A stretch of DNA of 64,000 nt from Platynereis dumerilii (taxonomy: Eukaryota > Annelida > Polychaeta > Phyllodocida > Nereididae). Positions 48,261 through 59,735 of this stretch are shown here, piece by piece; the first letter of the stretch is position 1; each line of letters opens with the position of its first letter. The stretch is taken from positions 5,464,001 through 5,528,000 of the forward strand of contig JAPTHN010000025.1 in assembly GCA_026936325.1 (NCBI GenBank). The letters run 5' to 3'. The translations under genes were made by a program, and so were the position numbers. Under the pieces are notes generated by a model that made no database searches, had not been told where the DNA came from, and saw only the letters and a list, made by a program, of their open reading frames with translations.

Positions 48261-51200
48261 ATGAAAGTGAAAAAGCAGAGCAGTAGAACGCGCAGAGCTA
48301 AGAGAAAGAGCACTGCAAATTCTGAAAATTCGGCAGCTGAATGTGACACCGAAAGCAAATTGCTGAGTCGCTCACACTCTGCTCAGATTCAGAGGACAAG
48401 ATACCAGCAAAACCCCCTGGATGCAAAGAAAAAGAAGGATTCATCCATGCAGAGGTATGCTAGTCATCCTGAGTTTGCGGCACAAGTGAAAGAGGCATCA
48501 AAGAAAAAATATGCCAATGTTCCACAGTTTGCGGCACAAAAGAAAGAGGCATCAAAGAAAAAATATGCCGATGTTCCACAGTTTGCGGCACAAGTGAAAG
48601 AGGCATCAAAGAAAAAATATGCCGATGTTCCACAGTTTGCGGCACAAGTGAAAGAGGCATCAAAGAAAAAATATGCCGATGTTCCACAGTTTGCGGCACA
48701 AAAGAAAGAGGCATCAAAGGGAAAATATGCCGATAATCCACAGTTTGCGGCACAAGTGAAAGAGGCATCAAAGAAAAAATATGCCGATAATCCACAGTTT
48801 GCGGCACAAGTGAAAGAGGCATCAAAGAAAAAATATGCCGATGTTCCACAGTTTGCGGCACAAAAGAAAGAGGCATCAAAGGGAAAATATGCCGATAATC
48901 CACAGTTTGCGGCACAAGTGAAAGAGGCATCAAAGAAAAAATATGCCGATAATCCACAGTTTGCGGCACAAGTGAAAGAGGCATCAAAGGAAAAATATGC
49001 CGATAATCCACAGTTTGCGGCACAAGTGAAAGAGGCATCAAAGAAAAAATATGCCGATAATCCACAGTTTGCGGCACAAGTGAAAGAGGCATCAAAGAAA
49101 AAATATGCCGATGTTCCTCAGTTTGCTGAAACAGTTAGACAAGCATCAAGGCTAAAATATTTCAATGATCCTACTTTCAGAGCAGAAGTTAAAATGGCCT
49201 CTGCAAAGCAATATAGGACTAGTGAAACTCAAAGGCAAAATGTTAAAAGTGCAGCAAAGAAAAGTTACCAAAGAAAGCAGGGCACAATCCTTGAAAAGGC
49301 TATACACAACTTTAAAGTTGACAGCCAGAGTAAACCCATTCATGTTTGTGCCTCCTGCCACAGAACTTTCTTTGAGAATCAGGTGTCTAGGCTAGATCCT
49401 TCCAAGTATTTGGAGTCTTTGCAGGCAAAGTGTCTCTCAATGAAATATGTCCACGATTGCAGTGAAAATTGTTCAGAGGCTTGTCCTTTGAGCTCTGGTC
49501 CGATGGGGATGCCTTGGATATGCAGTACTTGCCATAATCATCTATCACAAAAGCGTATGCCGCCTATGTGTACAGCAAACAATCTCCTCCCCAATGACAT
49601 ACCTCCAGCACTGCAAAATCTGAATTCTTTGGAGCAACAACTATTAGCAATAAATCTGCCATTTGCAAAGATAGTCAACCTGCCAGTTGCTGGAGAAAAG
49701 GCTGTAAAAGGGCCGATAATTGTCGTCAAGTCTGACATCCACAAAGTATCAAAAGCTTTGCCAAGGCCTTTGTCTGACACCAGGATAATACCTATTAAAC
49801 TGAAAAGAAAGTTAGAGTATAAATCCTATGTGGATTACAAAAATGTGAATGTGTCTCGGGTACAGGATGCTCTTTTCACCTTGAAGGAGATAAATCCTTT
49901 ATACTCTGATATTACATTTAATACGGAATGGGAAAAAGACAGGTCTGAACTCGCAGAACTCTTTGAGAATCCAGTAACCCAAAATCTCACCTCTGGTCAA
50001 GATGATAACTTCTTCATGTCTCAAAATATGTTTGATACACATGACTTATCAGACACCAACAGGGACCCTAATGCCGAAAATTTGGAACATGAAGATGTCA
50101 CTGAGGTCACTGATACGATCACTGACAATGACTCATTAGACAGCGGTTCTGCTATTCGCATGAGGGATGGTGAAAATGATTCTACCTCTGACATTCATCA
50201 TGTCTCAACTCATGCAGTAGACCAAGCTGATAATGATACTGATGATAGCTGTCATGAGGAAATCCCACTGGATTTTCAAGATAACATCAATGACACAGTT
50301 GCTGATCAGAATGATGGCGATGAGCAGTGCCACATGACATATGACACCTGCCTTGAGCCAATTGACATGGCACAAGAAGCATTAGCAGAACTAAATGCCA
50401 TATATTCCATTGCTCCTGCAGAGGGCAACAAACCTCTCAGTTTACTTGATTGTGAGATGGGAGAGGCAAAGTCCTTCCCTGCACTTTTCCCAACCTCAGA
50501 AAACTCAATCGATGCAGACAGAGAGAAAAAGATTGGGAAGGGAACATATTTCAATGTGAGGCTTTTTTCTGCAGACCAGCGTTTTGCCGCCAACAGCCAA
50601 TACATTTTTTATGCAAATTATGTCACGGAGGTAGAAAGAATCATTTCTAGCATGTCAATTTCAATGAGAAAGGGCACAAAATCTTTTCAAGGCACAAAAA
50701 TCACTGCGGCAATGCTCAGCGACAAACAGCTCATTTATGACATGATGAAAGCTGACGAGGGCTTCAGGTATATTGAAGCTGCACGTGGTAGCCCGCAATA
50801 TTGGCGCAAAACAATGTCAGAGCTGTTTGCACAACTGAGACAATGCGGTTTGCCCACATTTTTCCTAACTCTTTCTAGTGCTGAGCTTAGCCGATGGCCA
50901 GAAACTATTGAGGCTATCATGCTACTGGCAGGTACTCCTGTCATTTTCAGTGAACTTGATTGGTCTAGGAAATGCGAAATCCTTCGTTCTAATCCAGTGG
51001 TTGCGGTACGCATGTTTTACAACAGAGTTCACCTTCTCATGACAAACCTGATCAGAGGCCCAACAAACCCATTGGGTAAAATATCTGACTGGTTTTACCG
51101 AGTAGAATTCCAGCAACGAGGAGCCCCGCATATACATGCATTACTCTGGTCAGAATCTGCTCCGACATATGGTGTTTCACCAGACCAAGAAGTCGTAGAA

Positions 51201-54200
51201 TTTGTTGATCGGTACATTTCCTGTCAGTTGCCTTCTGAAAGGTCAGAGCTTCATGACATAGTCACCTCAGTACAAATGCACAAATCAACACATACACGTA
51301 GTTGTCAAAAGGGCCAATCTGGTCAATGTAGGTTCCATTTTCCAAAGCCAGTAGCTGAGCACACATTTCTAGTAAAACCAAACTCAGATGATGCAGCGAC
51401 AGTACAGATGACACTTGATGGTGAGTCCTGCAATGTGCGAATGCCAAAGCAAGTTGCTCAAGCCCAATTGGAGGCTCTGCACACACTGTTAAATGACAAA
51501 CAGAGCTCTCATTTCTCCACCCAGGAATTACTTGTGAAATGTGGCTTTCAGTCTACTGAACACCTCAAACAAGCAATGGATATCATTGCCAAGAAGCCAT
51601 CCATTGTATACAAGCGAACTCCAGCAGATATTTGGGTGAACAACTACAACCCAGCGCTCTTGGCTGCCTGGAACAGTAATATGGATCTTCAAGTGGTGTT
51701 AGACAGTTACTCCGTCATTATGTATGTGCTTTCGTATATTTCCAAAACGGAGAAGGAGCTCGGAGATGTTCTCAAAGAAGCATTTGCCGAAATAAAACAG
51801 GGCAATGCTGACGTCAAAGCTCAAATGAAAAAATTGGGTTTTGTCTATTTCCAAAACAGGGAAATTTGTATTCAGGAGGCAATATCCAGAGTTTGTTCCC
51901 TTGAATTGAAACATTCTTCTCGTCAGACTATTTTTGTGCCTACTGATGAAGAGCAAGTGCGCATGACAAAGCCATTGTCACACATTCCAGATGAAGAGAA
52001 GGACAGCGAAGATGTCTGGATGACCTCTCTCTATGATCGCTATCTAGCTAGACCACTTGGTGACCCTTTTGAAAGCATGTCTCAAGCATATTTCGCTTCT
52101 CACTATAGGGTCCTTTCTACAACTGAGGCCACCAGAGGTTTGAAGAATAAAAACCCGAATATGTTTGCACTGCAGCATGACTTAGGCTACATCATGAAAA
52201 GGACCCGTGGAAAGCCAGCTGTGATCAGATATACAAAGCACTCCAAAACAAAATTTCCGGAGAAGTATTACCTGACACAGTTGAAACTATTCCTCCCACA
52301 TAGAACTGCGAGCCAACTTAAGCCACCATCGTTTGAAACATACGAGCAATTCTTCGAAACTGGAGGAGTGAAACTCCAAAATGCTGAAACTGCCACTGTA
52401 TCCAGCATCATTGGTATCAATAGCAAAGAATTTGATGTTAATGCCACAGAGATGCAAACTGCATGGGAGCAACTTCAAGATTGTGGAAGGCTGGAGGATG
52501 CGTGGTCCGAGATAGCACCTCTGTCAGAAGCCACAAGGATAACAGAGCTGCAACAACGGAAGCCTGATCATGATGACGACAACATTCAGGAACATGATAT
52601 TCCAGATTTGATGGACAACACTCCTACTGAAGGTCTTGCTTCACTATGCTCAGTTGATCTCATTGGTGAACAGGTCCGGGCTACATTTAAACAGCTGAAC
52701 ACAAAACAGCAGGCAATATTCTATTTTGTGCGCAAACACTGCATGGAACGCCTGTACAACGCAAACTCTAAGCCTTTCTACCTACACATTTCAGCACCTG
52801 GGGGATGTGGAAAATCATTTCTTGTCAAAGCCATCGTAAATGAGACACACAAACTGCTCAGCAAGCCCGGTAGTTCTCATGAAACGGTTACCCTTCTAGC
52901 AGCACCAACAGGCACAGCTGCAGTCCAAATTTCAGGTTTCACCATCCATTCTGCCCTCAAGATACCACGGAAGCTGCCTGCCAAGTATGAACCGCTCAGT
53001 GAAGATGCGGTCAATACATTGAGAGCACAACTGGCTAATCTGCAATTACTAGTAATTGATGAGATTTCTATGGTTGATAGACGCCTTCTGTCATATGTGC
53101 ATGGCAGGCTGTGCCAAATCAAACACATCCGACCAAGTACACCAGATGCATGGTTTGGAAATGTGTCAGTACTAGCAGTAGGTGATTTTTTACAGCTGCC
53201 ACCAGTAAGAGCAAAATCGCTCTTGATCCCAGAAAATGCACAACCCTTTGACCTATGGCATGACCTGTTTCGTGTTGTATTCCTGGATGAAGTGATGCGG
53301 CAAAAGGACGACAAGGCTTTTGCGCAGCTGTTGAATAGGCTACGGGTGAAAGGCAAGGCAGACACCATAACCACTGAGGATGATGCTGTACTGAAAGGTC
53401 GCACCAACTTACCACATGAACCTCTTGATGCTCTGCATGTTTACTCCACAAACACACAAGCAACCAAATTCAACATGCAAATGTTGTCGACAATCTCTGA
53501 CAGTCCGAAGGAAATCAGGGCTATTGATTTTGAGAGAGATCCACGATCAGGGAAAATGACACCAACGGATGTTACAGGTAAAAGCGACGATTTGTTGGAC
53601 TGTCTACAAGTTGATGTCAATGCCCGGGTAATGCTCACTCGAAACCTAGATGTGGCTTCTGGCCTTGTTAATGGTTCTTTTGGCACTGTTTTGGCATTCC
53701 AACATGCACCCGGTGCAAGTGACATATCAACAATATATGTTCAATTTGATAATGACAATCAATTAACTCGGACAGGCAACACACGGAAAGTTGTGCCCAT
53801 ACAAAGACAAGAAGAGACCATGGCCTCGCACAGACACACTGTACGGCGACAGTTTCCGTTAAAATTGGCTTACGGGGTAACGGTGCACAAGGTACAAGGT
53901 CTCACTACTACAAAATGTGTCTTCGACATGAAGGGCATTTTCTGTCCTGGTCAATCTTATGTTGCTTTAAGTCGTGTCACATGTCTTGATGGCTTATTCA
54001 TCCAAAATTACAATTCCCAGAGAATTTACCGACATGACGAAATTTACAGGTATCTCAGTGAAATGACACAAGATCCAGATGCGGAAGTACAGCAGTTTCC
54101 CAAATCCCAGCTCTCCATCACTCACCAAAATATCCAAGGATTACGATCAAAAATTCCTGACATCACTAACCACATCTACTCCCAATCAGACATCATGGTG

Positions 54201-55535
54201 TTTTCGGAAACATTCCTCAAATCACAAGTCAGTTCTTCATCAGTGCAAATTCCAGGATACACCATCGAAAGAAAAGATCGCCAAAGTGACAGCGGAAAAG
54301 GAGGAGTACTTGCCTATATCAAAACAGGAATCACATACACAAATTTCGCTATACCGGGCTGCTATTTAGAGCATATTGCTCTGTCCGTCAACATTACCTA
54401 CTCAAATCAGGTTTTGTTGGTATTCCTGTACCGCCCCCACAGCCACAACATCACAACAACAAAGCAACAGTTGACTGTTCTTCTGAACCATGTTTCTGTG
54501 ACCCGTCAAGGTATGCCAGTTGTGGTTGCCGGTGATCTCAATGAAAACTTGCTAGATCAAAACACCCACCCAATCTTTGACATATTTATGACGCATGGTT
54601 ATGCACAGCATATCAGCCAACCAACAACAACACAAGGCTCCCTCTTGGATGTTGTTTATTCAAGAGGTTGCGATCTTACTTCTCTGGTTTTCCAGACCTA
54701 TTATTCGGATCACGAAGCCATCAAGATTATGATCTTTCCAGAATATCATTTCTCAAAAACATCCAATGCCAGAGATGAAATCCTTTCTCAAAGTCATGAG
54801 AACACTGATAAACGCACGCTTGTCAACCCTCACTCTGTAACAGACAAACCAAAACAACTTCCGACAAAGTCTCCTGGAAGACCAGCTGTAACAAAGCGGC
54901 AGGATCCACAAACAAGAACTGCACTTCCCACAACAGCTCCATCAAGAAGCCGCAGTAGTTCTACAGGAAATCGCAGTCTTGTTTATGCTCATGGCTTCAA
55001 AGGAATTGAGAACTTGAACCAAACTTGCTATGCCAGTTCTATTCTTCAGGTACTGTTGAAAACACCAAACTTGGATGTTTTGTTGCACACACAATGCCCA
55101 TTATCGACATATCTTCTGTCGCTGCAACAGGCTATTCACGATCCACTGGTCAGAACCTTAGTTCCTGAGGAACTGTACAGAATGGAAATGATGGCAGTGG
55201 ACTACCCAAGAAATGAGCAGAAAGACGCACAAGAATTTCTGATGTTCATTTTACAATGGTTGGATGATGAGCAAGACGTGGCACCGCCACGCATCTCAGC
55301 GGTAAAAGCTTCAGTTTGGGGTGAAGTTTCCCATCTATACACCTGCCCAACCTGTGGTTCCTCATCTGTGGACAATGAACGGTTCAGCATGCTATTTACG
55401 CCAATGAGACTTTCTGGTTTGTCACCCGTTATCATTGAGCCTTCAGATGAGGAATCACAGCGGCCATGTTCACAATGCCATGATTCACCGATATTGTGTA
55501 ATAGTCCGGCAGTAGAATGCCATTTTTGGGCCTAA
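48261..55535 (+). CDS. Helentron Rep/PIF1-helicase/AP-endonuclease/USP protein, C-terminus cut by an inserted element
   Basis: Replication and mobility protein of a rolling-circle transposon, expected in the nucleus. Residues are counted from the ATG at 48261. A basic N-terminus (KVKKQSSRTRRAKRK) is followed by about 12 copies of an 18-residue repeat (about 77-292) and a Cys/His region near 362 (CASCHRTFF). The Helitron-type Rep has the HUH motif RGAPHIHALLW (His 957 and 959) and two tyrosines in MYVLSYISK (1155 and 1159). The PIF1-like helicase has Walker A APGGCGKS (1512-1519), Walker B VIDEIS (near 1598), GDFLQLPPV, VTVHKVQGLT and YVALSR. The AP-type endonuclease has QNIQGLRSK (Asn 1957), SET (Glu 1983), GDLN (Asp 2092) and SDH (His 2151). 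A USP (C19) cysteine protease starts at about 2245, with LNQTCYASSILQ (Cys 2256) and zinc-binding CPTC (2362) and CSQC (2403-2406). The HUH, tyrosine and helicase residues look intact, with no internal stop over 7.2 kb. The frame ends at a stop inside the 4.2-kb insertion, leaving the USP without its His box. Confidence 0.88.
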   Translation: MKVKKQSSRTRRAKRKSTANSENSAAECDTESKLLSRSHSAQIQRTRYQQNPLDAKKKKDSSMQRYASHPEFAAQVKEASKKKYANVPQFAAQKKEASKKKYADVPQFAAQVKEASKKKYADVPQFAAQVKEASKKKYADVPQFAAQKKEASKGKYADNPQFAAQVKEASKKKYADNPQFAAQVKEASKKKYADVPQFAAQKKEASKGKYADNPQFAAQVKEASKKKYADNPQFAAQVKEASKEKYADNPQFAAQVKEASKKKYADNPQFAAQVKEASKKKYADVPQFAETVRQASRLKYFNDPTFRAEVKMASAKQYRTSETQRQNVKSAAKKSYQRKQGTILEKAIHNFKVDSQSKPIHVCASCHRTFFENQVSRLDPSKYLESLQAKCLSMKYVHDCSENCSEACPLSSGPMGMPWICSTCHNHLSQKRMPPMCTANNLLPNDIPPALQNLNSLEQQLLAINLPFAKIVNLPVAGEKAVKGPIIVVKSDIHKVSKALPRPLSDTRIIPIKLKRKLEYKSYVDYKNVNVSRVQDALFTLKEINPLYSDITFNTEWEKDRSELAELFENPVTQNLTSGQDDNFFMSQNMFDTHDLSDTNRDPNAENLEHEDVTEVTDTITDNDSLDSGSAIRMRDGENDSTSDIHHVSTHAVDQADNDTDDSCHEEIPLDFQDNINDTVADQNDGDEQCHMTYDTCLEPIDMAQEALAELNAIYSIAPAEGNKPLSLLDCEMGEAKSFPALFPTSENSIDADREKKIGKGTYFNVRLFSADQRFAANSQYIFYANYVTEVERIISSMSISMRKGTKSFQGTKITAAMLSDKQLIYDMMKADEGFRYIEAARGSPQYWRKTMSELFAQLRQCGLPTFFLTLSSAELSRWPETIEAIMLLAGTPVIFSELDWSRKCEILRSNPVVAVRMFYNRVHLLMTNLIRGPTNPLGKISDWFYRVEFQQRGAPHIHALLWSESAPTYGVSPDQEVVEFVDRYISCQLPSERSELHDIVTSVQMHKSTHTRSCQKGQSGQCRFHFPKPVAEHTFLVKPNSDDAATVQMTLDGESCNVRMPKQVAQAQLEALHTLLNDKQSSHFSTQELLVKCGFQSTEHLKQAMDIIAKKPSIVYKRTPADIWVNNYNPALLAAWNSNMDLQVVLDSYSVIMYVLSYISKTEKELGDVLKEAFAEIKQGNADVKAQMKKLGFVYFQNREICIQEAISRVCSLELKHSSRQTIFVPTDEEQVRMTKPLSHIPDEEKDSEDVWMTSLYDRYLARPLGDPFESMSQAYFASHYRVLSTTEATRGLKNKNPNMFALQHDLGYIMKRTRGKPAVIRYTKHSKTKFPEKYYLTQLKLFLPHRTASQLKPPSFETYEQFFETGGVKLQNAETATVSSIIGINSKEFDVNATEMQTAWEQLQDCGRLEDAWSEIAPLSEATRITELQQRKPDHDDDNIQEHDIPDLMDNTPTEGLASLCSVDLIGEQVRATFKQLNTKQQAIFYFVRKHCMERLYNANSKPFYLHISAPGGCGKSFLVKAIVNETHKLLSKPGSSHETVTLLAAPTGTAAVQISGFTIHSALKIPRKLPAKYEPLSEDAVNTLRAQLANLQLLVIDEISMVDRRLLSYVHGRLCQIKHIRPSTPDAWFGNVSVLAVGDFLQLPPVRAKSLLIPENAQPFDLWHDLFRVVFLDEVMRQKDDKAFAQLLNRLRVKGKADTITTEDDAVLKGRTNLPHEPLDALHVYSTNTQATKFNMQMLSTISDSPKEIRAIDFERDPRSGKMTPTDVTGKSDDLLDCLQVDVNARVMLTRNLDVASGLVNGSFGTVLAFQHAPGASDISTIYVQFDNDNQLTRTGNTRKVVPIQRQEETMASHRHTVRRQFPLKLAYGVTVHKVQGLTTTKCVFDMKGIFCPGQSYVALSRVTCLDGLFIQNYNSQRIYRHDEIYRYLSEMTQDPDAEVQQFPKSQLSITHQNIQGLRSKIPDITNHIYSQSDIMVFSETFLKSQVSSSSVQIPGYTIERKDRQSDSGKGGVLAYIKTGITYTNFAIPGCYLEHIALSVNITYSNQVLLVFLYRPHSHNITTTKQQLTVLLNHVSVTRQGMPVVVAGDLNENLLDQNTHPIFDIFMTHGYAQHISQPTTTQGSLLDVVYSRGCDLTSLVFQTYYSDHEAIKIMIFPEYHFSKTSNARDEILSQSHENTDKRTLVNPHSVTDKPKQLPTKSPGRPAVTKRQDPQTRTALPTTAPSRSRSSSTGNRSLVYAHGFKGIENLNQTCYASSILQVLLKTPNLDVLLHTQCPLSTYLLSLQQAIHDPLVRTLVPEELYRMEMMAVDYPRNEQKDAQEFLMFILQWLDDEQDVAPPRISAVKASVWGEVSHLYTCPTCGSSSVDNERFSMLFTPMRLSGLSPVIIEPSDEESQRPCSQCHDSPILCNSPAVECHFWA
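48489..49136 (+). repeat. Coding minisatellite: 12 copies of 54 bp
   Basis: Twelve in-phase 54-bp copies encode KEASKKKYADVPQFAAQV and variants (V/N at one site; K/G/E at another). Degenerate copies lie on both sides (RYASHPEFAAQV before; RQASRLKYFNDPTFRAEV after), so the tract grew from an older array of diverged repeats. The copies are nearly identical in DNA, which indicates recent expansion or homogenisation. The lysine-rich pattern suggests nucleic-acid binding; this is inference. A reverse-strand open frame of 211 codons here is only a by-product of the repeat. Confidence 0.88.
55499..55501 (+). other. Target-site duplication TAA, left copy
   Basis: TAA directly before the TIR start TAGTCCGGCAG. 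The matching TAA is at 59736-59738. Joining the gene at one copy keeps the reading frame. Confidence 0.7.
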
Positions 55536-56040
55536 CCCAAAAGTTCCGGTTAAAGTTTTTTTCTCTCTTGATCCTGTATCTATATGGTCCAAGGAACATT
55601 TTCAGGGGGGGTGTGAAGCTCTCACCCTTGAGCATTCCGAGAAATCCAAGATGGTGTCCAAAATGGCCGCCGGACCCGAAATTGGTCATAAATTGGCTCC
55701 TAATTCAGCTAGGATGATAAATAAAACATCAAAATAGGGGTTTGGAGGGTCAAGGATTCCAGAAATAGATAAATCAAACTCATAAGATCACAATTTCTAG
55801 CTTAAATGGCCTAAATTAAGCATTAAAACTGTAAAATTAGCGTCGAAAATCAAGATTAGGCACATGTGACCTGCTCCACCAAAATGTGCTTAAAGAATAA
55901 GCAAAGTATCTATTACTGTGGCTTCCCCTGAATCTTCTTGAAAGGTGCTCTCAAATGATAGGTCATATGTGGGTACATGTCAATTACATGCAAAGTAATG
56001 ACATGTCAAAAACCGTAAACAATGCAAATAACGAAGCTGC
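55502..56040 (+). repeat. Left terminal inverted repeat of the 4.2-kb element
   Basis: Pairs with 59215-59735 on the opposite strand. Matching landmarks include AAAGTTTTTTTCTCTCTTGA, CCTGCTCCACCAAAATGTGC and GTGGGTACATGTCAATT. Inner boundary approximate. Confidence 0.8.
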
Positions 56041-56904
56041 AGAATTTGAGAAAGTGGCCTTTACATTTCAAGCCAAACAATGTCAAACAAACAAAGGTTG
56101 GTTATTTGTTTTCTGAAGTATATGGATTAAAATGCACTGAGATAATGCCTCTTACAACAGTAAAAATATCCTTAAAGTATGACTTTTGAGATATATGAGC
56201 AATGCACATTGCTCCTATCCAGACCATCTCCGCCTTCTTGAGAACTTCAGTCACTTTTGTTTCTTTTAGTGGACCAGCCGATGTACATGATTCTGTACTG
56301 TTAGAGGCTTTATTGTTAATGGAAGGTATCTATGCCAGTTAGATAGATAATAGGTTTGACAAAAGGATTAGAGTTGATACCACTTATGGATTTGAATTTT
56401 AAGGTTAATTTGTGGTCGTTAAGGTCAAAGCCAAGACAAGGGTGCTTTTTCAGCAAAATTGAATATAAAATAAATCAAAATTACCTAAAGTGACAAAATT
56501 GTACATGCTTAGGCTAGAACTACGCTTCACAGTACTTAATGAACTTCACTATTTTGATACTTGTAATTGCAGTTCACCCCTAATAATGTATTTTACAAGG
56601 ACAAAATGATTGCCGGGCTTTCTCCAAAAAGCATCATTTTTTTTCATTTCAAATCTCCTCGGAAAATTATCTTGCCAAATGCTTGCTTAAAAATCTTTGT
56701 ACATAAGTCTTTTCCTGGAGTAAGGCTATCTAAACCAATTAGTTAGTACTCTAATTAATTGACTCATTCACGTGAAACTAACTCTGGCCTCACAAAAGTT
56801 GCCAAAGACAACTATTGAAGCAGGTCATAGGGGCCCCTCTGTATCCATGTATTTCATGGGACCAAGTTTTTTGATACCCTTTAGAATAATTAAATGTCAT
56901 TTGA

Positions 56905-59130
56905 ACAAAAAAACATTTTTGACAGGACTGTCAATGCCCACATCCATTTTGGTTGGTTGGGAATGAATTATCCAATGATTGGGATAGGTGGAATTGAGAA
57001 TATCACGGAAGATTTTCTGTTTTTCAGCTGATATTTTCGACACTGACAGCAAGATGCATTTAACTTTTGGAGGGTTGACTGTTGTAGTAACAAGAAAACC
57101 AAGGAGCCAAATGAAAGCTGACATCAAGGGCTATCCATCCACATCCATTTTGGTTGGTTAGAAATTAGTTATCCAGTGATTAGGACAGGCGAAATTGAAA
57201 ATGCATGGGCAGATTTTGTGTTTCCGAGGAGATTTTTGACACTGACAGCAACATTTATTTAGCTTTTGGAGGGTTGACAGTTGTAGTAACAAGGAAACCA
57301 AGTTGCAAACTGAAAGCTGACATCAAGGGCTATCCATCCTCATCCATTTTGGTTAGTTAGGAAGGATTTATCTAATGATTAGGATAAGTGGAATTGAAAA
57401 TACATGGGAGGATTTTGTGTTTCCGAGGATATTTTCGATGATGACAGGAACATTTATTTACCTTTTGGAGGGTTGACAATTGTATTAACAAGGAAACCAA
57501 GGTGCCAAATGACAGCTGACATCAAGGGCAATCCATCCACATCCATTTTGTTTGGTTGAGATTAAATTACCAACTGATTAGGATTGGGGAATTGAAAATA
57601 CATGGGAGGATTTTCTGATTCCGAGGAGATTTTTGACACTGACAGCAACATTTCTTTAGCCTTTTAGGGTTGGCAGTTTTGCTAGCAAGGAAACCAAGGT
57701 GCCAATTGACAGCTGACATCAAGGGCTATCCATCCACATCCATTTTGGTTGGTTAGAAATTAGTTATTCAATGATTAGGAGAGGCAGAATTGAAAATTCA
57801 TGAGAGGATTTTGTGTTTCCGAGGAGATTTTTGACACTGACAGCAAAATTTATTAAGCTTTTGGAGGGTTGACAGTTGTAGTAACAAGGAAAACAAGGTA
57901 ACAAATGACAGCTGACATCAAGGGCTAACCTTCCACTACCATTTTGGTTGGTTGGGATTAAGTTACCAAGGGAATTAGGATGGGGGAATTGATAATACGT
58001 GGGAGGATTTTGTGTTTCCGGGGAGATTTTTGACACTGACAGCTAAACTTATAAAGTTTTTTGAGGGTTGAAAGTTGTATTAACAGGTAAACCAAGGTGC
58101 CAACTGAAAGCTGACATCAAGGGCTATCCATCCTCATCCATTTTGGTTAGTTAGGAAGGATTTATCTAATGATTAGGATAGGTGGAATTGAAAGTACATT
58201 GGAGGATTTTGTGTTTCGGAGGAGATTTTCGATAACGGCTGCAACATTTATTTAGCCTTTTCAAATGTTGAAAGTTGGAGGAACAAGGAAACCAAGGGAC
58301 CAAGTGACAGCTGACATCAAGGGCTATCCAGCCACATCCATTTTGGTTGGTTCAGATTAAGTTACCAAGTGATTAGGATCGGGGGAATTGAAAATACATG
58401 GGAGGTTTTTCTTTTTCCGAGGAGATTTTTGGCACTGACAGCAACATTTATTTAGCCTTTGGAGAATTGACAGTTGTACTAACAAGGAAACCAAAGTACC
58501 AAATAAAAGCTGACATCAAGGGCTATCCATCCACATCCATTTTGGTTGGTTAGAAATTAATTATCCAGTGTTTAGGACAGGAAGAATTGAAAATGCATGG
58601 GAGGATTTAGTGTTTCCGAGGTGATTTTTGACACTGACAGCAACATTTATTTAGCTTTTGGAGGGTTGACAATTGTAGTAACAAGGACACCAAGGTGCCA
58701 ACTGAAAGCTGGCATCAAGGGCTATCCATCCTCATCCATTTTGGTTTGTTAGGAAAGATTTATCTAGTGATTAGGATAGTCGAATTGAAAATACATTTGA
58801 GGATTTTGTGTTTCGGAGGAGAATTTCGATAATGACTGCAACATTTATTTAGCTTTTTGGAAGGTTGACAGTTGGAGTAACAAGTAAATCAAGGTTTAAA
58901 TGAAAGCTGACATCAAGGGCTATCCATCCATATCCATTTTGGTTAATTAGGAATGAGTTATCTAATGAATAGGATAGGTGGAATTGAAAATACATGGGAG
59001 GATTTTGTGTTTCCTCTGAGATTTTCGCCACTGATAGCAACCTTTATTTAGCTTTTGGAAGGTTGAAAGTTATATTAGCAAGGAAATCAAGATGACAAAT
59101 GAAAGCTGACATCAAAGGCTATCCATATAC
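56905..59130 (+). repeat. Tandem array, about 11 copies of a monomer of about 198 bp
   Basis: The landmark AGCTGACATCAAGGGCTATC recurs about every 198 bp (near 57116, 57315, 57513, 57711, 57910, 58108, 58306, 58506, 58706, 58902, 59103). It is followed by CATCCATTTTGGTTGGTTAG, TTTTGTGTTTCCGAGGAG and GGAGGGTTGACAGTTGTAG. The copies are visibly diverged, so the array is older than the two minisatellites upstream. The reverse-strand open frames here merely follow the period. Confidence 0.85.
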
Positions 59131-59214
59131 ACCAGGAAACAAATAGCATACCTGTGTTAGCTTGACATATTTTGGTGTCGATTGCTTGAAATTTAACAGT
59201 CATTTTTTCGGTTT

Positions 59215-59735
59215 CCGGAGCTTCATAATTAGCATGTTTGACATGTTATTTCTTTTGATGCAATTGACATGTACCCACATATGACCCATCATTTGAAAGC
59301 ATCTTTCAAGTAGATTAAGGGGAAGCCACAGTAATAGATACTTTGCTTATTCTTTAAGCACATTTTGGTGGAGCAGGTCACATGTGCCTAATCTTGATTT
59401 TCGACGCTAATTTTACAGTTTTAATGCTTAATTTAGGCCATTTAAGCTAGAAGTTGTGATCTTATGAGTTTGATTTATCTATTTCTGGAATCCTTGACCC
59501 TCCAAACCCCTATTTTGGTGTTTTATTTATCATCCTAGCTGAATTAGGAGCCAATTTATGACCAATTTCGGGTCCGGCGGCCATTTTGGACGCCATCTTG
59601 GATTTCTGGGAATGCTCAAGGGTGAGAGTTTCACACCCCCCCTGAAAATGTTCCTTGGACCATATAGATACAGGATCAAGAGAGAAAAAAACTTTAACCG
59701 AAACTTTTGGGTACCACCCCTCCACTGCCGGACTA
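59215..59735 (-). repeat. Right terminal inverted repeat of the 4.2-kb element
   Basis: Inverse copy of 55502-56040, ending CTGCCGGACTA followed by the TAA duplication at 59736-59738. The left boundary is approximate, at AGCTTCATAATT. Confidence 0.8.

Larger units (their letters stand above)
55502..59735. mobile_element. Non-autonomous TIR DNA transposon, 4.2 kb, PIF/Harbinger-like target preference
   Basis: Terminal inverted repeats start TAGTCCGGCAG at both ends and run about 0.5 kb (55502 to about 56040; about 59215 to 59735). A short mismatch lies near the outer ends (left GCCATTTTTGGGCC, right GGTGGTACCC on the inverse strand). The middle holds a unique AT-rich part (about 56040-56900) and a tandem array of a monomer of about 198 bp. 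No transposase or long frame is seen, so movement must have depended on another element. A TAA duplication fits the TWA preference of PIF/Harbinger, but without a transposase the superfamily is inference. The insertion splits the USP domain of the Helentron gene. Confidence 0.78.

Noticed and set aside
48460-49095. Reverse-strand open frame of 211 codons
   Set aside because: It only mirrors the 54-bp in-frame repeat of the forward gene; its periodic content has no independent support.
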